DNA of 34,441 nt from Candidatus Poribacteria bacterium (GTDB lineage Bacteria > Poribacteria > WGA-4E > WGA-3G): assembly GCA_022827885.1 (NCBI GenBank), contig JAJEIP010000139.1, positions 1 through 34,441 on the forward strand. Reading direction: 5' to 3'. The first letter of the stretch is position 1; each line of letters begins with the position of its first letter. Of this stretch, positions 16,516 to 25,415 are shown piece after piece. Below the pieces are notes generated by a model. It did no database searches. It was given only the letters and a program-made list of their open reading frames with translations, and was not told where the DNA came from. The translations under genes were made by a program, and so were the position numbers.

Positions 16516-17280
16516 TTAAGTAAAAGCCTTGAAAATCCCAACGTAGAGAGCGAGGACTTTCTCTGGGTCGGGACCTGTATAAGCACATTCATTGGAGATG
16601 TAGCCTGAAAAACCGATGCGATCGAGCCATTGGAACATCTGCCGATAAAGATCGAACGTTCCTGGTTCTTCTACCCGGTGCGTATGCACCGCAGTAATGT
16701 GTCGACCTACACGCGAAAAAAGAGGATCAATACTCCCCGCATCGCAACCGATGAATTGTGAATTGAAGACGAAGCCGACGTTCGGAAGATTCACGCCTTC
16801 AATGACTTCCATTGCCGAATCTGGGTCTGTGAATGAGCCGTGCATCTCAATGGAGACAGTAATATCTTTTTCAGCGGCGTAAGCACCGAGGGCTTTCAGT
16901 CCATCCGTGACGTAACCGACAATGGCATCGCGGTTCTCCTCGGTGTATCGGTCGCCGAGCACTCGGACATGGTCACACGCCATAAATTCCGCCATGTCAA
17001 TCACGCGTGTAACACGTCGAACGGTTTCTTCACGGTCAGCGGCGTTTTCAGAGTGAAAATTTTGGCAACTCGTGAGTGAGGAGATAACAACGTCACTCGC
17101 ATCGACCTGTGCTTTGAGTCCGTCCCACGCCTCTCTGGGTGTATCCCACTCGAATCCGTGTTTCTGCTTGTAATCCATTAACAATTCGACACCGTGATAA
17201 CCGGTCGCGGCAGCGGTGTCGAGTATGCGTTCAAGTTCCCACTCTTGGCAGGTTTGATAAGTATTCAATGACCATCTCAT
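16516..17280 (-). CDS. Sugar phosphate isomerase/epimerase (TIM barrel)
   Basis: A 254-residue protein of the AP endonuclease 2 / xylose-isomerase-like superfamily, first gene of the minus-strand operon. Metal-site candidates are GVEL (Glu32), SIEMHG (Glu), the HTHR His pair and SNECAYTG (Glu). AAGGAAAA lies about 12 bases before the ATG. It differs clearly from the isomerase at 3935-4759, so they are not a recent duplication. With the downstream FG-GAP-like protein and the sulfatase-fold enzyme it suggests breakdown of a modified sugar. The exact sugar is unknown. Confidence 0.85.
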   Translation of the reverse strand: MRWSLNTYQTCQEWELERILDTAAATGYHGVELLMDYKQKHGFEWDTPREAWDGLKAQVDASDVVISSLTSCQNFHSENAADREETVRRVTRVIDMAEFMACDHVRVLGDRYTEENRDAIVGYVTDGLKALGAYAAEKDITVSIEMHGSFTDPDSAMEVIEGVNLPNVGFVFNSQFIGCDAGSIDPLFSRVGRHITAVHTHRVEEPGTFDLYRQMFQWLDRIGFSGYISNECAYTGPDPEKVLALYVGIFKAFT

Positions 17281-17425
17281 TTTTCTAATTTTCCTTGCGG
17301 TTCGTTGAGGGGGGTTGGATCTTTGAAATGCCTTTCCGTAGATCCGCCCTCTATTACATTACGGGCTTACATTTTTGACTACATACGTCGGTAAATCCTG
17401 TGCGAAAAAATAATTTAAGACGATA

Positions 17426-17446
17426 GCCTGCAACAACGGCGCAGGC
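17426..17446 (-). terminator. Weak hairpin downstream of the VWA gene
   Basis: GCCTGC and GCAGGC (6 bp, perfect) lie 65-85 bases beyond the VWA stop codon in the direction of transcription. The minus strand continues with TATCGTCTTAAATTATTTTTT, so the T-run is displaced by about 15 bases from the stem. It may be a terminator separating the VWA gene from the operon below, but it is not a canonical one. Confidence 0.3.
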
Positions 17447-17510
17447 GGATATAAAAAAAAATGCGGAATAAACAAATGCCCTCATTTAACGCCTTGCAAA
17501 CAATTAAAAA

Positions 17511-18596
17511 CTATTGCTGTATCGGAATCGGAAACCAGAGTCCCCCGGTTTTCGTCGTTAGTGCTCTATGTGTAGTGTGATTAATGCCAATGACATCCAC
17601 GATAATATTGTTCTGAAAACACTGTGCTAACACTTCTGGTAGCGTATAAGATCCTTTGCTCGGTTCATCGGTGACGAGAATAAATCGGCGGTTCACCCCT
17701 TCTCGGAAATTGACGCGGCGGATCGTTTTGATGATCGCATTGTGTGCCCGCTCATCACCAGCGGCAGCGACAACGTGTGAGGTTAACAACCTTTTGTATT
17801 TCTCGCTGTCTCGCGTTTGCGGATGGATAATCGTATCACCTTCAAGATACCTGAAAATAACGATACCAACGGTGAAATCAACGCCTTTCTCTTCAAACAC
17901 CGTTACCATCCGATTCAGCTGTCTGCCGACTGCACGGATATTATCTATCATGCTTCCACTAATGTCAAGCAGAAAAACGAGGTCAACAGCGGTTTCGATT
18001 TTACTGTCAGCGACGCTTTCCGCGATACCTTCTAATGCTTCCCCCATCCGTGCGTCTCTGTCAATCGGTTGCGCGGGACCTTCATTATCCGTTGTGGTTT
18101 TTATTTTAGATTCTCCATGAACGGTTTTGGCGTTAGGTGCGATTGTAGGTGCTTGTGTCTGTGTGGTCGCAATCGTTTTCCACGCAAGCGTTTCTGGGGT
18201 CTGCTCGCGCAGGGATGTCTCAGCCATCGGTAACCGAGCGTCTGTCCTCAGCACGGGAATAGATGCCCTCGAAGCCATGGGTGGCGCCGAATGCACCGGT
18301 TTGGCAACGTTTTGGTTAAGAGCGGGGGAGGTCTTGGAACGCGTAGGTGTTGACCGTCGCGTAGCCGGCATAGAACGTTTGCGCGTACTGTTCACATGAA
18401 AACGTTGGAGAGATGTCACCGAAATGGCTTCCGAAGTAAGCGGTTCCGAAGGTTGCATCGGCCGATACCACTGAATATAACCGAGACCGATAATCCCTGT
18501 CGCAATGGCATGTAGAACCAACGAAAATAGAAAAGCCCGCCGGGTTTTTCTACGCTTCTGTTGAAGTTTATCTGAATAGGTGTCGAGTAGCATCAT
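17511..18596 (-). CDS. VWA-domain protein with TonB-like membrane anchor
   Basis: A 361-residue inner-membrane protein. A short basic cytoplasmic segment (KRRKTRR) precedes one membrane helix, AFLFSLVLHAIATGIIGLGY (21-40). A long Ser/Thr/Pro/Arg-rich linker (about 45-200) follows, then a von Willebrand factor A domain (about 204-361). The VWA metal site DISGSM is at 211-216 and the TDEPS loop follows later. The helix contains S25-x3-H29, the same motif by which TonB couples to ExbB-ExbD. The DUF4159 protein at 29742 starts in the same way. ATGATG at 18591-18596 gives two adjacent starts; AGGA lies about 9 bases upstream. The partner is unknown. Confidence 0.8.
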   Translation of the reverse strand: MMLLDTYSDKLQQKRRKTRRAFLFSLVLHAIATGIIGLGYIQWYRPMQPSEPLTSEAISVTSLQRFHVNSTRKRSMPATRRSTPTRSKTSPALNQNVAKPVHSAPPMASRASIPVLRTDARLPMAETSLREQTPETLAWKTIATTQTQAPTIAPNAKTVHGESKIKTTTDNEGPAQPIDRDARMGEALEGIAESVADSKIETAVDLVFLLDISGSMIDNIRAVGRQLNRMVTVFEEKGVDFTVGIVIFRYLEGDTIIHPQTRDSEKYKRLLTSHVVAAAGDERAHNAIIKTIRRVNFREGVNRRFILVTDEPSKGSYTLPEVLAQCFQNNIIVDVIGINHTTHRALTTKTGGLWFPIPIQQ

Positions 18597-18709
18597 ACGC
18601 CGTTTCCTGTACGGGCTGGGAATGTAATACATTGTCCCGCAAGTCCACACGCGACTTGCGCTACGGATTCAGCCTATTCCCAGACTGAATCCCCAGTCCC
18701 TACGCTTCC

Positions 18710-21313
18710 CTAAAAAATTGAGATCGTTCCCTGATTCCCATCAACTTGGAGCGTCTGTCCCTCAGTAATACGGCGGGTTGCGTTCGGGATGTTTGCCACA
18801 GCAGGCACACCGTATTCTCTGGCAACGACTGCCCCGTGTGAAAGTATTCCACCGCGTTCCATCACCAGTCCTGCTGCATGCAGGAAAAGCGGTGTCCATG
18901 CCGGATCGGTTGAGGGGCACACCAGAATATAATTCCTATCGGACGGGCGGACATCTGTCGGTGTCAGCAGCACACGTGCCTGTCCTGTCGCGATGCCTGC
19001 TGAAACGCCTACTCCTCTAAGCGTATCAACCGTTTCGAGGGGTGTCGCGGTGCCGATCTGATCCAATGCGTCACTAAAGATAACGTCTGGGACCTCAATT
19101 TGTAACATCAATTCACGCTTTGTCTTGCGTGCGGTGATAACGTCCCTGAATACCGCACCATCTATGAGTCGTCGTAATTCATCTGGCACGAGATAGAAGA
19201 TGCCGCCATCGAGTTGATAGCGACGATCCAATTCAAGCAGCGCACGGCGAATCTGTTCATAACCGAGCATGAGATAAAATTTCGCTGTCTCTCTGAAAGG
19301 CATGTAACACCTTGTAAAATCGAGTTCACGCGCAACCTGTTTTCTTAAACCGGTTCTGTTTTCGAGGTGTGCGGCGAGTTCCTTTTCTGCGGATTCACGT
19401 TGTTCTATCTGTGGTTTTCTACCGTCATCCGTAGGAAAGGTGGCTTCTGTGGGAGGGGTTTGTAACCCCGATTGCTCGAAAGCGGCAATCATCTGTTCAA
19501 GATAGGTCGTATCTTCGCGCCAACGGGGTTGCGCTAATTCAAACTCGTCAACGGCGCGATGCCCGTAATCTTTTAAGAAATCGGTCAAGGTCAAATCTCC
19601 TGTTGCCACTTCCGACAATTTCGACGCAAGCCGCGGGTGCGAAACCTGCGGGACAATAGTTTCAACTGTGAGATTGTCAGAAGTCCCACTCATAAGTCTG
19701 TTCACAAGGATTTTCGTTTCTGTTTCATTCAAGCATTTCTGAAGAGCCACCTCTAACCGTTGCAGTGAAAACCCAGCGAGGAGTGTAGCGGTGAGGGCTT
19801 TCGGTGCGAAATCGTCCAATGTTTTGGCACGCCATTCTTCAAACTTGGTCACTAATTCGGTGTCCGTTAAGTCTGAATACGAAATGTTTCGTTCTGCTTC
19901 TACTTCCTTTTGAAATGCTGGAAATACCTCTTCTATTAGCAGTCGGGCGAAGTCGGAACGGTGCTGACGTAGATGCATCTCTGCTCTGCTCATACGGATG
20001 ATATGGAGCGGCAGTTTCACCCAGAATGAAGCGTTACTCCGCGTAATATCGGTTTGTGCCTGCGCGTACATCGCTTCTTGTGGATTTCGCTTCAAGGCGT
20101 TGAAATCGTGCGCAAATGGAAAGCCGTCGAAGTGGAGTTCCGCCTCACGGTTCAAATTAACGTAAATCCGCCCACAAATCAGATCAAGAATCCCTTCAGC
20201 GTTGACCCGCTCACTTGGATAAAACCCCAAGCCTCGATACGCTTTACCTAATCCACCCGCACCCGACATGAATTTCTTCATAATCTCCCACGTCATCGGG
20301 AGTGGCGCGGGTAGCACTTCCGCAAGATTATGATGGCACCAAACGGTCCCCTGTTCCTCGGCACGTGCCTCCAGTATCTGGATTTCCGCCTGACGGACTT
20401 TCTCAATGGCTTTTTTATCGACTTTTGGAATGGAATGTGCCTGATTAAGATGTGTGATAGATGTCGCGGATGTGGTAATGTGGCGCGACTGCAACAGCAT
20501 AAACTGCCCATCTGTGAGTGCCCATTCGATATCCATCGGGTGTCCATAGTGGGTTTCAACCCGCATACCGAGGTGTGTGAGTTCCTTCAGTTGTGCGTCT
20601 GTTAGGCTTGGGGCATCCTGCTGTGCGGAGGGGACCACGCTTACGCCAGTAGCCGTTACCATTTCGTTCTTCGTAGCGATGCTTCTTTCCAAAACCGCGC
20701 CTGTATCCCGCGATACGTGAAAACTATCAGGCGTGATCGCACCAGAGACAACCGATTCACCCAATCCCCAATTCGATTCAATAATAGCGGCATTCGCATT
20801 AAACGGCGCAACAGTAAAAAGGACACCGGAAACATCTGCCTCACACATCTCTTGAATGACGACTGCCATTGCCAACCCTTCATCGGCGATCTTTTGCGTC
20901 TGTCGATAGGCAATGGCTCGTTCTGACCAGAGTGATGCCCAACACGCTTTGAGGGCGTCTAAAAGTTCATCGGGGGTTACATTCAAAAACGTATCTTGTT
21001 GTCCCGCAAAACTCGCTTCTGCCAGATCCTCTGCTGTGGCACTGGAACGCACAGCAAATGTAGCTGTCTGCAATTTTTCTCGCGCCGTCCGGATTTCTGT
21101 GACGAGTTCCGGCGATAGTCCAATGTCTTTAACACTGTTCTCATTCTGTTCCGATAGACCTGCAACGGATAGGCGATAGGCATCCGTGGTAACACAAAAG
21201 CCATTCGGGACCGGAAACCCCGCCCGCGTCAATTTTCCGAGATTCAACCCTTTTCCGCCGACACGAGGTAAGTCAGCATCGTCAATTTCTGAGAAGTATT
21301 TGATAAATTGCAT
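18710..21313 (-). CDS. Rifampicin-phosphotransferase-like / PEP-synthase-like dikinase
   Basis: An 867-residue three-domain dikinase. The N-terminal ATP-grasp (about 1-300) opens with VGGKGLNLGKLTRAGFPVPNGF and contains FAVRSSATAEDLAEASFAGQQDTFLN, then IEWAL. A large helical domain (about 310-740) follows. The C-terminal swivelling phosphohistidine domain has ERGGILSHGAVVAREYGVPA with the catalytic His at 826. True PEP synthase has a different C-terminal TIM barrel. This order and length match rifampicin phosphotransferase, whose His lies at nearly the same position. It may phosphorylate a rifamycin-like or other polyketide, but resistance is not proven. ATG at 21313 is preferred over the TTG at 21346. 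A promoter is visible at 21355-21384. Confidence 0.82.
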   Translation of the reverse strand: MQFIKYFSEIDDADLPRVGGKGLNLGKLTRAGFPVPNGFCVTTDAYRLSVAGLSEQNENSVKDIGLSPELVTEIRTAREKLQTATFAVRSSATAEDLAEASFAGQQDTFLNVTPDELLDALKACWASLWSERAIAYRQTQKIADEGLAMAVVIQEMCEADVSGVLFTVAPFNANAAIIESNWGLGESVVSGAITPDSFHVSRDTGAVLERSIATKNEMVTATGVSVVPSAQQDAPSLTDAQLKELTHLGMRVETHYGHPMDIEWALTDGQFMLLQSRHITTSATSITHLNQAHSIPKVDKKAIEKVRQAEIQILEARAEEQGTVWCHHNLAEVLPAPLPMTWEIMKKFMSGAGGLGKAYRGLGFYPSERVNAEGILDLICGRIYVNLNREAELHFDGFPFAHDFNALKRNPQEAMYAQAQTDITRSNASFWVKLPLHIIRMSRAEMHLRQHRSDFARLLIEEVFPAFQKEVEAERNISYSDLTDTELVTKFEEWRAKTLDDFAPKALTATLLAGFSLQRLEVALQKCLNETETKILVNRLMSGTSDNLTVETIVPQVSHPRLASKLSEVATGDLTLTDFLKDYGHRAVDEFELAQPRWREDTTYLEQMIAAFEQSGLQTPPTEATFPTDDGRKPQIEQRESAEKELAAHLENRTGLRKQVARELDFTRCYMPFRETAKFYLMLGYEQIRRALLELDRRYQLDGGIFYLVPDELRRLIDGAVFRDVITARKTKRELMLQIEVPDVIFSDALDQIGTATPLETVDTLRGVGVSAGIATGQARVLLTPTDVRPSDRNYILVCPSTDPAWTPLFLHAAGLVMERGGILSHGAVVAREYGVPAVANIPNATRRITEGQTLQVDGNQGTISIF

Positions 21314-21354
21314 GAACTTAAATTGGTCTGTGTGGGGTAGAAGCAAGTGAGAAT

Positions 21355-21384
21355 AGTATATCAGAATCTATCTGCCGAATGCAA
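21355..21384 (-). promoter_or_regulatory. Promoter of the dikinase gene
   Basis: On the minus strand, TTGCAT (21379-21384) and TATACT (21355-21360) are separated by 18 bases, and TGA precedes the -10 as an extended element. The transcript would start about 35 bases before the ATG at 21313. Confidence 0.6.
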
Positions 21385-21434
21385 ATCGGTTTGGGTTTGC
21401 TTTTTATGTGATCAAAGAAGATGGGCTTAAACAC

Positions 21435-21459
21435 AGAGGCTGGTCTGAGACCAGCCTCT
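21435..21459. repeat. Near-perfect palindrome AGAGGCTGGTCT, copy 1
   Basis: Twelve-base arms AGAGGCTGGTCT and AGACCAGCCTCT flank a single G. An outer ACAC/GTGT pair follows, and the plus strand then runs into TTTT. The same 11-base arm occurs in the palindrome at 25354-25380. Both lie just past the 3' ends of related lipoprotein genes, so this may be a shared bidirectional terminator or a mobile palindrome that travelled with the genes. Confidence 0.65.
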
Positions 21460-21501
21460 ATGGTGTTTTAAAACAACGGAATCAATTGTTCTTAGTCGTC
21501 A

Positions 21502-22098
<597 letters not shown>

Positions 22099-22321
22099 AA
22101 TAACACCTCTTTTTAAATTTAAAAATTTAACGCCACTTATGCAAGGACTTATGCAAAGTGAAGAAAGAAAAGGAAACCTATTTTGCTGAAGAGTCCCTAT
22201 TTCATTGTATTTAACCCTTGAATTTCGCTTATCAGGTGATTGGATTGTAAGAAGAAATGCATAAGTCCTATGAAAATAGATTGAATAGTTTTGTAGGGGG
22301 TTCAAATCCAATTCCCTGTTA

Positions 22322-22359
22322 AATAAGCAAGTATCGTGCCAATAAGCAAGTATCGTGCC
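22322..22359. repeat. 19-bp tandem repeat, two copies
   Basis: AATAAGCAAGTATCGTGCC occurs twice in immediate succession (22322-22340 and 22341-22359), with no mismatch. It lies in the intergenic region upstream of lipoprotein A. It could be a binding-site array or a recent slippage duplication. Confidence 0.9.
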
Positions 22360-22667
22360 AACCAAAAAAATAGCTGGATATTGCTTATTTTGCCGCTTTA
22401 TTCGACTTCTCTGAAAAAAAATGGACAGATATGTTCAAAAAATGAACAGAATAACAAAATTTGTGAGCTGTACAATAGGTAGGCCAGGAGAAAACTCGGA
22501 CAGTTCACCAATACCTATTTTGAATCCCGGACTACATACCCTGAACGCCTAAGTCCTTAGTTGTGCGAAGATTGTGGAAATCCGTTCTATTGAGGCAAGT
22601 CGAATTTTGGAACAGACGACCGCATTGGAACTGGCACCAATTTTGCATACGTCTAATTTACAATCTA

Positions 22668-22695
22668 TTGAGATTCTTGTTATTCACGTTATTAA
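22668..22695 (+). promoter_or_regulatory. Probable promoter of lipoprotein B
   Basis: TTGAGA (22668-22673) and TATTAA (22690-22695) with a 16-base spacer. The transcript would begin near 22702, about 29 bases before the ATG at 22731. Confidence 0.4.
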
Positions 22696-22730
22696 ATTTC
22701 TATTTTTTGTGAAAGTGAGAAGTGACTGTT

Positions 22731-23153
22731 ATGTATACAATGAAGATAAAAATAGTGTTTGTACTTTTTGTTGGCATAGCGTTCTGTGTTTACGGATGTG
22801 GCAAAAGTTTTGACGACTCCGCTACTGAGTTGGGGGTGACATTCGGTGAGCCCGCGGTTGGCGATCGGCAGAATCCATCTTTTGAAACTGATATTTCACC
22901 TATTCTTACACAGCGATGTGCTCTCGCGGGTTGCCATGTTGCCAACGGGCCAGAAGATGTTGATCTCAGGACTTACGCAACGCTTCAAATGGGAGGTGAA
23001 CATGGTCCTATAGTTATTGCGGGTAACGCGAAGGAAAGCGAACTTGTTGAAGAAATTGTTAAGGGCAAAATGCCTCCAGACGGATCCCCATTGGAAGTCT
23101 CCGAGATCCAACTCATTATTGATTGGATTAACAGTGGCGCGAAACGGAACTAA
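22731..23153 (+). CDS. CX4CH-haem lipoprotein without acidic tail (paralogue B)
   Basis: A 140-residue lipoprotein. The signal peptide ends in VYGC with Cys23 as the lipid site. The small cytochrome-like domain has PILTQRCALAGCH (C63-x4-C68-H69), then GGEHGP, and KMPPDG as a possible axial-Met segment, ending in IDWINSGAKRN. It is the same domain as in paralogues A and C but lacks their Asp- or His/Asp-rich tail. The ATG at 22731 is preferred; ATG at 22740 is an alternative that keeps the full signal peptide. It lies directly upstream of the TonB-dependent receptor on the same strand (165-base gap). A periplasmic or outer-membrane electron- or metal-handling role is inferred. Confidence 0.8.
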   Translation: MYTMKIKIVFVLFVGIAFCVYGCGKSFDDSATELGVTFGEPAVGDRQNPSFETDISPILTQRCALAGCHVANGPEDVDLRTYATLQMGGEHGPIVIAGNAKESELVEEIVKGKMPPDGSPLEVSEIQLIIDWINSGAKRN

Positions 23154-23318
23154 ACCCTTTCAGTTGATGGAACTACTTGCCACCTCGTTCATCCCTGATT
23201 GCTGCTATGGGGGATGATAATTCTCCTTCGTCTATTTTTCGTGGTGTTTCCAAACTGTTTCACGTGATCAACAGAAGCAAACGGGGCTTAAAGGCATAAA
23301 ATCAGGAGGTTTATCTGA

Positions 23319-25349
23319 ATGCTTGTTGCTGACTTTCGATATCCAATCTGCCTCATTTTCTGCATGCTGTTCTTTGGTATAAGTAGTTTTCTTGTAGTTT
23401 TAGCCGAGAAAGAAACCGAACCAATTCAGTTGGGAAAAATTGTCGTAACCCCAGGACGGTTTACAATTTACGATGGGGCATCTGCAAAGTTATCGCTTTC
23501 CAAACAAGATATTGAACGTTTCCCTCTGATTGATAACGATGTTATGCGGGCAGCACACGTTTTTCCAGGGGTGGTCTCAAGCGACTATAGCGCGCGGTTT
23601 AGCGTACGGGGGAGCGAAAAAGACGATGTTTCCGTTAGATTAGACGGGATGGAACTCTATAATCCCTATCATTTACAAGACTTCGGCGGGGCAGTGTCAT
23701 TGGTTGGGCTCGGTTTAATTCAAAGCACTGAATTGTTGATCGGTGGATTTCCAGCAGAATATGGCGAAAAGATGTCTGGCGTTTTTGACATCACGACAAA
23801 GGCAGCAAACGCAGACAAGATCTCCGCAAATTTCGGATTAGATCTCATTAACGCGACAGCTATGATAGAGGGACCGCTCTCTGAGAAAGGTGGATGGATT
23901 CTATCAGCACGTCGTGGTTATGTGGATTTAATCCTTGCACTTATGAATGCCGACGAAAAATACAAACCACAATACGCTGATATCTACGGCAAATTAACGT
24001 ATCAACTCACACAAACAGATGCACTTACGTTCAACGGTTTGTATGGCTGGGACAAAAACCGGATTCGGGGAGAAGGAATCGACAATGACTTAGATTCCCG
24101 ATATGACAATTCAACTGTTTGGACAAGATGGCGGCATACGTTTAATACTTCGAATTGGACAGATGTCTTTATTTTTATTGGGACATCAGGGCAGGAGAGA
24201 ACGACGGGAAAATCCAATTTCGATAATCGCGACTTCCAATTTTTCGGTACAAAAGCAGAATTTACATCAAATGTTTTTGAACGACATACCTTCCGTAGCG
24301 GCATAGCGTGGCGTTGGTTAGCGGCACAATACCAATACAACGTCCAAGAACGGCAGGTAGGTATAAACGTATATAACCCGATTCTCGCGGATGTCGACGA
24401 GAGAGGAAGTGAATTCAAGGCATTCCTACAAGATGAATGGCAGCTTCATCCGAAACTTGCTCTCAACGTGGGTGGACGTTACATCGTTCAGAATTATCGG
24501 GACATGGGTATTCAAAACTATGAAATTGGCCCTCGCGTAGCCCTCGCGTTAAGACCGATGAAAAATCTCGTATTGCGCGGGGCATGGGGTATTTATCACC
24601 AGCCAGTTCACCTGATGGGACTTCCTGTAGAAGATGGCATTGAAACCGTGGGGCGTGCTGAGCAAGCTGTCCATTACATTTTCGGAACGGAGTACGCGCC
24701 AACCAATAATTTCTTATTACGTGTGGAAGTGTACTATAATACCTTCTCTAATCTTACTGGACGGCTGAGGGAGTTTGGGCGACAAGACCATATTTTCGTC
24801 TCTCCCGAATCTGGGAATGCAAAAGGTGTAGATGTGTTTGTGACGCACGCCATCTCAAATCGTTTGATATGGACCCTCGGTTATGCTTATACCATCGCAA
24901 AGGAACAGGTAGAAAACGAGACAATTTTCAGACAGTATGACCGGCGGCATTCTTTTGCCTTAAGCAGTAGTCATCAACTTTCACCTACGTGGCATCTCTA
25001 TCTCAGTTGGCGTTTCCATACAGGTGAACCGACAACGCCGTTGATTCACAGAGAGGTGCGGGTACCGACAGGGGATGTTGTGTGTGAACGACAGTTTGGC
25101 GATACGCGTTCAGAGCGACTACCAGCATACCATAGTCTCGATTTTCGTATTACAAAGCGAAGCCCCTATAAAAGATGGGAAATGACGTGGTATTTCCAGA
25201 TCTTAAACCTATATAATCATACCAATGTGGATCATTATGCGTTTAGTGAAGTTGAAGATGAAAAGACGGGAGCGATTATCGGTTGTGACATTGAAGAAGA
25301 ACCTCTCTTTCCACTCGTTCCGACATTAGGCATTACTGTGGCATTTTAA
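23319..25349 (+). CDS. TonB-dependent outer-membrane receptor
   Basis: A 676-residue outer-membrane receptor. The first 29 residues are a signal peptide. IVVTPG (41-46) is a TonB-box-like element, and the plug domain follows with FSVRGSEKDDVSVRLDGMELYNPYHLQDFGG (about 96-126) and FPAEYGEKMSGVFDITTK. The remaining 500 residues are alternating aromatic/polar beta strands of a 22-strand barrel, ending in a terminal Phe (GITVAF). It has no N-terminal carboxypeptidase-like domain and is not SusC-like. A strong AGGAGG precedes the ATG. The flanking haem lipoproteins suggest a metal, haem or metal-chelate substrate, but this is inference. No tonB, exbB or exbD gene is in the window. Confidence 0.92.
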   Translation: MLVADFRYPICLIFCMLFFGISSFLVVLAEKETEPIQLGKIVVTPGRFTIYDGASAKLSLSKQDIERFPLIDNDVMRAAHVFPGVVSSDYSARFSVRGSEKDDVSVRLDGMELYNPYHLQDFGGAVSLVGLGLIQSTELLIGGFPAEYGEKMSGVFDITTKAANADKISANFGLDLINATAMIEGPLSEKGGWILSARRGYVDLILALMNADEKYKPQYADIYGKLTYQLTQTDALTFNGLYGWDKNRIRGEGIDNDLDSRYDNSTVWTRWRHTFNTSNWTDVFIFIGTSGQERTTGKSNFDNRDFQFFGTKAEFTSNVFERHTFRSGIAWRWLAAQYQYNVQERQVGINVYNPILADVDERGSEFKAFLQDEWQLHPKLALNVGGRYIVQNYRDMGIQNYEIGPRVALALRPMKNLVLRGAWGIYHQPVHLMGLPVEDGIETVGRAEQAVHYIFGTEYAPTNNFLLRVEVYYNTFSNLTGRLREFGRQDHIFVSPESGNAKGVDVFVTHAISNRLIWTLGYAYTIAKEQVENETIFRQYDRRHSFALSSSHQLSPTWHLYLSWRFHTGEPTTPLIHREVRVPTGDVVCERQFGDTRSERLPAYHSLDFRITKRSPYKRWEMTWYFQILNLYNHTNVDHYAFSEVEDEKTGAIIGCDIEEEPLFPLVPTLGITVAF

Positions 25350-25353
25350 TAAA

Positions 25354-25380
25354 TAGAGGCTGGTCTGAAACCAGCCTCTA
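25354..25380. repeat. Palindrome TAGAGGCTGGT, copy 2, between convergent genes
   Basis: Eleven-base arms TAGAGGCTGGT and ACCAGCCTCTA flank the loop CTGAA. It lies 5 bases after the TonB-receptor stop and 36 bases beyond the end of convergent lipoprotein C, so it is placed to stop transcripts from both sides. The arm is shared with the palindrome at 21435-21459. Read on the minus strand it begins GTTGTAG, recalling the TTGTAG repeats elsewhere. Confidence 0.65.
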
Positions 25381-25415
25381 CAACATTGAAAAGAGCAAGG
25401 ATATCGGAATGGACG

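Larger units (their letters stand above)
22099..22730. other. Long AT-rich intergenic region between divergent lipoprotein genes
   Basis: About 630 bases without a convincing gene. It separates the divergently transcribed lipoproteins A and B. Visible structure is a perfect 12-bp inverted repeat (AGGACTTATGCA at 22144-22155 and TGCATAAGTCCT at 22258-22269), the 19-bp tandem repeat at 22322-22359, and a promoter near 22668-22695. The region is unusually long for this window and is likely regulatory or contains a decayed sequence. Confidence 0.6.

Noticed and set aside
22295-22320. GGTTCAAATCC, similar to a tRNA T-loop
   Set aside because: The bases flanking the loop do not form a five-base T-stem, and no acceptor or anticodon arm is present upstream.
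22322-22359. Tandem repeat considered as a CRISPR array
   Set aside because: Two 19-bp units in direct contact with no spacers, and no cas gene in the window.
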